A program made the position numbers and the translations under genes. From Mollicutes bacterium (GTDB lineage: Bacteria > Bacillota_I > Bacilli_A > Izemoplasmatales > Izemoplasmataceae), in assembly GCA_003555335.1 (NCBI GenBank), contig PWHD01000061.1, positions 1 through 9,106 of the forward strand: 9,106 nt of DNA, in the 5' to 3' direction. Below the pieces are notes generated by a model, which searched no databases, was not told the DNA's origin, and saw only the letters and a program-made list of their open reading frames with translations. Positions within the stretch are counted from its first letter, which is position 1; every line of letters begins with the position of its first letter. Below, piece after piece: positions 6,654 through 9,106 of the stretch.

Positions 6654-8774
6654 TTAATCAAGTGGGATATTGGGATGATCGTACCAGATCAGTTCGACCA
6701 AGTGCTCAAAGTCGATGAACGGGTTGCGATTGTTCTGATAATCATAGATGATCTCGTTCCTTCGTGTTTCGAAGGCATCCACCGGATCGTCGTAATGGAA
6801 ATCGATCAGGGTTGAAAGGTAGCCGTGCATGGCCCCTTCAAGCGTGTAGGTGGTGTCGGGGGCGGCAAGCTCATCGGTCAGTGTCAGCCGTTCCCAGGCA
6901 GTGACCATGTAGAAATACATACGTGCCACATCGCCGCGGTCCTCGCCCGGGTAATACGTGGTCGAGGTGGTCTCATAATCGAAATACTTATTGCCGCGAG
7001 AGGAGTTGACACTCGGATTGATGGCTCTTAGGTTGTGAAGGTCCGAACCGATCGACGTGCTTCCCGGATTGTTTCCGGCATGCTGCGACATCCCGAGACG
7101 GGAGTTCGGCCAGACGTGTTCGCGATGCCATGTGGTGCTGTCCCATTCCCCTGGCACACTCGCACGGTTATAGACCAAAAGCACATTGTCGTGGTTGTCG
7201 GGATCCCTGTCGGCGATTTCCAGAATCTGGCGGGCGTCGTTGTAGGTTTGAAGCTCGAGCCCGTCGTTCACGATCGCTCGCAGGGCGAGCATGAGTTCCT
7301 CACCATAAAGCCCGCTGATGCCTTCATAATATCCGTCGAAATAGTCGCTGTAATCATAATCAAGGAGCGTGGCATCCCTGAACACTTTCTTGATGACTTG
7401 TTCTGCGGCATAATTGCCGTCTTCATCCTCGGCGTAATACGTCAGTCGATACTCACCGAGGGCTCCGGTATATACAGAACCGCTGACCTGGCACGGCACT
7501 TCCTCTTCCAAAATGGTGTCGAACGCCGTACAACCTGCCGCTTCCCAGGTATCGCCATAGGAGTAATAGAACTGCATGTCTTCACTGAGTTCTAGCGTCA
7601 AACGCTCCGAGTTGTTCGGGAAATCGGCGCCTTGCAGGTCATAGACTGCAAAAAAGCTTTTGTGACGGTCCATGGTCGTTATGAAGGTTTCATCCGTGCT
7701 TACCGTGTTGCCGCGTGAATCTTCCCAGCGCAGGAACGTGAAACGCATTTCCGTATCCTCGATGCTTATGGTCACTTCATCGTCGAATCCATACGGCGAT
7801 TCGGGATCCACGGTGATTTCTGCGCTGTCGAGATTGCTTGAAACATCCAGCGTGAACTCCGCATCCGAAGGATCGTTTGGCAACCAACGTAGATTGTCGA
7901 TCGTAATTTGTCGATGTGTCGGAACGATGCGGATATCAAAAGTTCCGAAATATTCCAGGTCCTCGACCTGGAAGGTCGCGACAACATCATCCTCGGTAAG
8001 GAGTCCGCTTCCTACAAGATCGTCATTGATATAAACTTCGAATCCGGCATTGCCGCTAAAGGGCTTGGCGTAATCGAACGCGAGCGCTGAAACACCATGT
8101 TCGATGGTCGCCTCCAGTACCGATCCGCGATCACTATCCATACGAACGGATACACCGCCTTCAATGGCGGGACCGTCAAGCACATCGGTGTAAATCCATT
8201 CGATGTCGTTCGCACCGATGAATGAGCCGCTTGAGTACGAGCTAGTTGTGAAAATCATGTTTTCGAAGTCTTCGATAATCCAATCACTGTAATCGATGGG
8301 CTCGTCATTGTCGTTGTCCTCATCATTGTCGTTGCCCTCATCATTGTCGTTATCATTGTCATTGTCGTTATCGTTGTCGCCATCGTCATCATCGATGTCC
8401 AGATCAAAATGGGCGGTGAGGACACTGTCCGCTATCATCTCGTAAGTGAATGAAGCCGATTCGGAGAGCGTTTCCTCACCGATTGTCCATTTAACAAAAG
8501 AGTATTCTTCCTCAGGGTCACTCACACTGATTACAACATTTGAACCTTCCTCATGCACGGTTGTCGTATCAATATTAAATTCAGCACGCTCGAGATTGCT
8601 TTCGAGCGTTAGAGTGTATTCAACCGGATCATCGTTTCCGTTTGCAGGGGATTCAATGGCGCAGGCTGAAATGGTAAACACTAATAATGCCAGGGCAAGC
8701 ATTAGGAATAATTTTTTGATAATAAACCAGTCCTTATTATTTTTTAATATTATATTTCGGATTGTCTTTAGCAT
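6654..8774 (-). CDS. modular lipoprotein with C-terminal endonuclease I domain
   Basis: This 706-residue exported nuclease would be tethered outside the membrane by its lipobox (TISAC, C38 from this start). Modules in order: an InlB B-repeat-like domain (about 53-123); an Asp/Asn-rich linker (about 127-159); a beta-rich, possibly jelly-roll domain (about 165-297); a second InlB-like repeat (about 306-379, again starting with a SNLxxAE pattern and ending F-x-VYD); an Ig-like DUF5011-type domain (about 391-465, with YGDTWEAAGCTAFD and DEDGNYA); and endonuclease I (about 471-706). The catalytic region shows WHREHVWPNSR with H553, then SDLHNLRAIN (580-586) and SSRGNKYFD, as in EndA/NucM enzymes that cut DNA and RNA without sequence preference. 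The start is uncertain. ATG 8774 has only a weak ribosome site and gives a long signal peptide. An ATT at 8723 has AAGGA seven bases upstream and would put the Cys at residue 21. ATG 8846 lies inside a terminator stem. Confidence 0.87.
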   Translation of the reverse strand: MLKTIRNIILKNNKDWFIIKKLFLMLALALLVFTISACAIESPANGNDDPVEYTLTLESNLERAEFNIDTTTVHEEGSNVVISVSDPEEEYSFVKWTIGEETLSESASFTYEMIADSVLTAHFDLDIDDDDGDNDNDNDNDNDNDEGNDNDEDNDNDEPIDYSDWIIEDFENMIFTTSSYSSGSFIGANDIEWIYTDVLDGPAIEGGVSVRMDSDRGSVLEATIEHGVSALAFDYAKPFSGNAGFEVYINDDLVGSGLLTEDDVVATFQVEDLEYFGTFDIRIVPTHRQITIDNLRWLPNDPSDAEFTLDVSSNLDSAEITVDPESPYGFDDEVTISIEDTEMRFTFLRWEDSRGNTVSTDETFITTMDRHKSFFAVYDLQGADFPNNSERLTLELSEDMQFYYSYGDTWEAAGCTAFDTILEEEVPCQVSGSVYTGALGEYRLTYYAEDEDGNYAAEQVIKKVFRDATLLDYDYSDYFDGYYEGISGLYGEELMLALRAIVNDGLELQTYNDARQILEIADRDPDNHDNVLLVYNRASVPGEWDSTTWHREHVWPNSRLGMSQHAGNNPGSTSIGSDLHNLRAINPSVNSSRGNKYFDYETTSTTYYPGEDRGDVARMYFYMVTAWERLTLTDELAAPDTTYTLEGAMHGYLSTLIDFHYDDPVDAFETRRNEIIYDYQNNRNPFIDFEHLVELIWYDHPNIPLD
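8302..8399 (-). repeat. GAT/AAT-type triplet-hexamer repeat encoding the Asp/Asn linker
   Basis: A near-periodic run of GAC/GAT and AAC/AAT codons encodes alternating Asp-Asn, interrupted by EG, ED and DDDDG, between the first InlB-like module and the beta-rich domain of the nuclease. Related six-base units (GACAAT/GACAAC and variants) recur in tandem. Gain or loss of units would keep the frame and change only linker length. Dense Asp could bind divalent cations or simply act as a soluble spacer. Confidence 0.8.
8731..8735 (-). promoter_or_regulatory. possible Shine-Dalgarno for a non-AUG (ATT) nuclease start
   Basis: AAGGA on the minus strand sits seven bases before an in-frame ATT (8723-8721) that is followed by ATC AAA AAA. 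Starting there gives a signal peptide of normal length (IKKLFLMLALALLVFTISAC). ATT starts are very rare, so this is a suggestion only. Confidence 0.3.
8749..8754 (-). promoter_or_regulatory. candidate -10 element for the nuclease/nucleotidase unit
   Basis: A perfect TATAAT occurs on the minus strand in an A/T-rich stretch, but the 16-19 bp upstream positions give no good -35 (for example TATATG). If it is used, the transcript would begin near 8742, downstream of ATG 8774, which would favour the ATT start. The stretch 8775-8836 shows no better pair. Confidence 0.3.
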
Positions 8775-8836
8775 ATAAATACTACCATAAATAACTGAAA
8801 ATATCTTGTAGGAAATCCCAAGTGCATCCAGTGTGC

Positions 8837-8879
8837 AAAAAAACATCCCCGAAGTGTGGAAACACCTTAGAGATGTTTT
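8837..8879 (-). terminator. Rho-independent terminator of the upstream partial gene
   Basis: AAAACATC (8840-8847) pairs with GATGTTTT (8872-8879). An inner GTGT/ACAC helix (8854-8857 and 8862-8865) and wobble pairs lengthen the hairpin. On the minus strand the stem is followed by seven T (8837-8843). It lies about 40 bases after the stop of the gene entering from the right edge, so the nuclease gene should have its own promoter. Confidence 0.8.
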
Positions 8880-8918
8880 AAGTCAAAAGCACACTAGTGA
8901 ATATTGATGAAACAATGT

Positions 8919-9106
8919 TTAATCGGAAATCACATGGTCATCATGAATAACAACCATTTTTTGATACGATGGAGATGTATCATAAAGGAATGCATAGATG
9001 GTCATGTTCGGATACTCGGTTGCGGTATTTGTGAAAAAGTCGTAAAGGTTGCCGCTAACATTCGGGTTGTTCGCACCGTTTTGAAAGCCGACGTAATACC
9101 CGTCAT
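8919..9106 (-). CDS. C-terminal 61 codons of an unidentified protein
   Basis: An open frame enters from the right edge and ends at TAA (8919-8921). Its last 61 residues begin DGYYVGFQNG and end HDDHVISD, with an aromatic, beta-strand-like middle (MTIYAFLYD). The other two minus-strand frames stop early, and the reading frame is followed by a terminator, which supports a real gene end. I do not recognise the family, and no catalytic motif is visible in this fragment. Confidence 0.65.
   Translation of the reverse strand, partial: DGYYVGFQNGANNPNVSGNLYDFFTNTATEYPNMTIYAFLYDTSPSYQKMVVIHDDHVISD

Noticed and set aside
7035..7595. Plus-strand open frame of 186 codons
   Set aside because: It is antisense to the endonuclease I and Ig-like modules of the nuclease, with no supporting start signal.
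8775..8846. N-terminal extension of the nuclease from ATG 8846
   Set aside because: That ATG sits in the stem of the terminator that ends the preceding gene. It has no useful ribosome site and would place 24 unexplained residues before an already long signal peptide.
8919..9106. Thioredoxin-like identity for the partial right-edge gene
   Set aside because: The strand pattern is only vaguely similar and no Cys-x-x-Cys or other diagnostic residue is in the visible part.

Overview
The window looks like a bacterial chromosome segment in which every supportable gene lies on the minus strand, so transcription runs from the high coordinates to the low ones. The standard code is used: Trp is TGG and TGA serves as a stop in several genes. 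Shine-Dalgarno sites of the AAGGAGG type, lipobox signal peptides (Gly/Ala-Cys near residue 21) and U-tailed hairpin terminators suggest a Gram-positive-like or wall-less lineage (Bacillota or Mycoplasmatota). The architecture of an endonuclease I lipoprotein with InlB-type and Ig-like modules would fit Izemoplasmatales, Acholeplasmatales or Erysipelotrichia relatives. That placement is inference only, and base composition was judged by eye.

From the right edge, the window opens with the last 61 codons of an unidentified gene (8919-9106), closed by a terminator (8837-8879). A two-gene unit follows. The first gene (6654-8774) encodes a modular secreted lipoprotein ending in an endonuclease I domain. 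The second (5134-6627) encodes a 5'-nucleotidase-family lipoprotein. They are 26 bp apart and share a terminator (5098-5129). Together they form a plausible extracellular nucleic-acid scavenging pathway: cut DNA/RNA outside the cell, then dephosphorylate the nucleotides so that nucleosides and phosphate can be imported.

The next unit has a recognisable promoter (5068-5096) and its own terminator (3335-3369). It encodes an exported protein with an Ig-like (Big_3-type) module (3976-5028) and a small two-helix membrane protein with a soluble C-terminal domain (3389-3940). Neither has a function I recognise.

Then comes a translationally coupled pair: a tyrosine recombinase (2303-3247) and a 69-residue excisionase-like helix-turn-helix protein (2101-2310). 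No other mobile-element genes are visible around them. The recombinase keeps R, K, R, H and Y but has Tyr where the first His of the HxxR box normally sits.

The left end holds the first 655 codons of an RND/MMPL-family exporter (1-1967). Its promoter is nearly consensus (-35 TTGATA, 17-bp spacer, extended -10) and is wrapped in a perfect 9-bp inverted repeat (2010-2041), the layout expected of a repressor operator. No repressor gene is in view.

No tRNA, rRNA, CRISPR array or insertion sequence was recognised. All intergenic stretches are under about 150 bp and are accounted for by the regulatory features listed.
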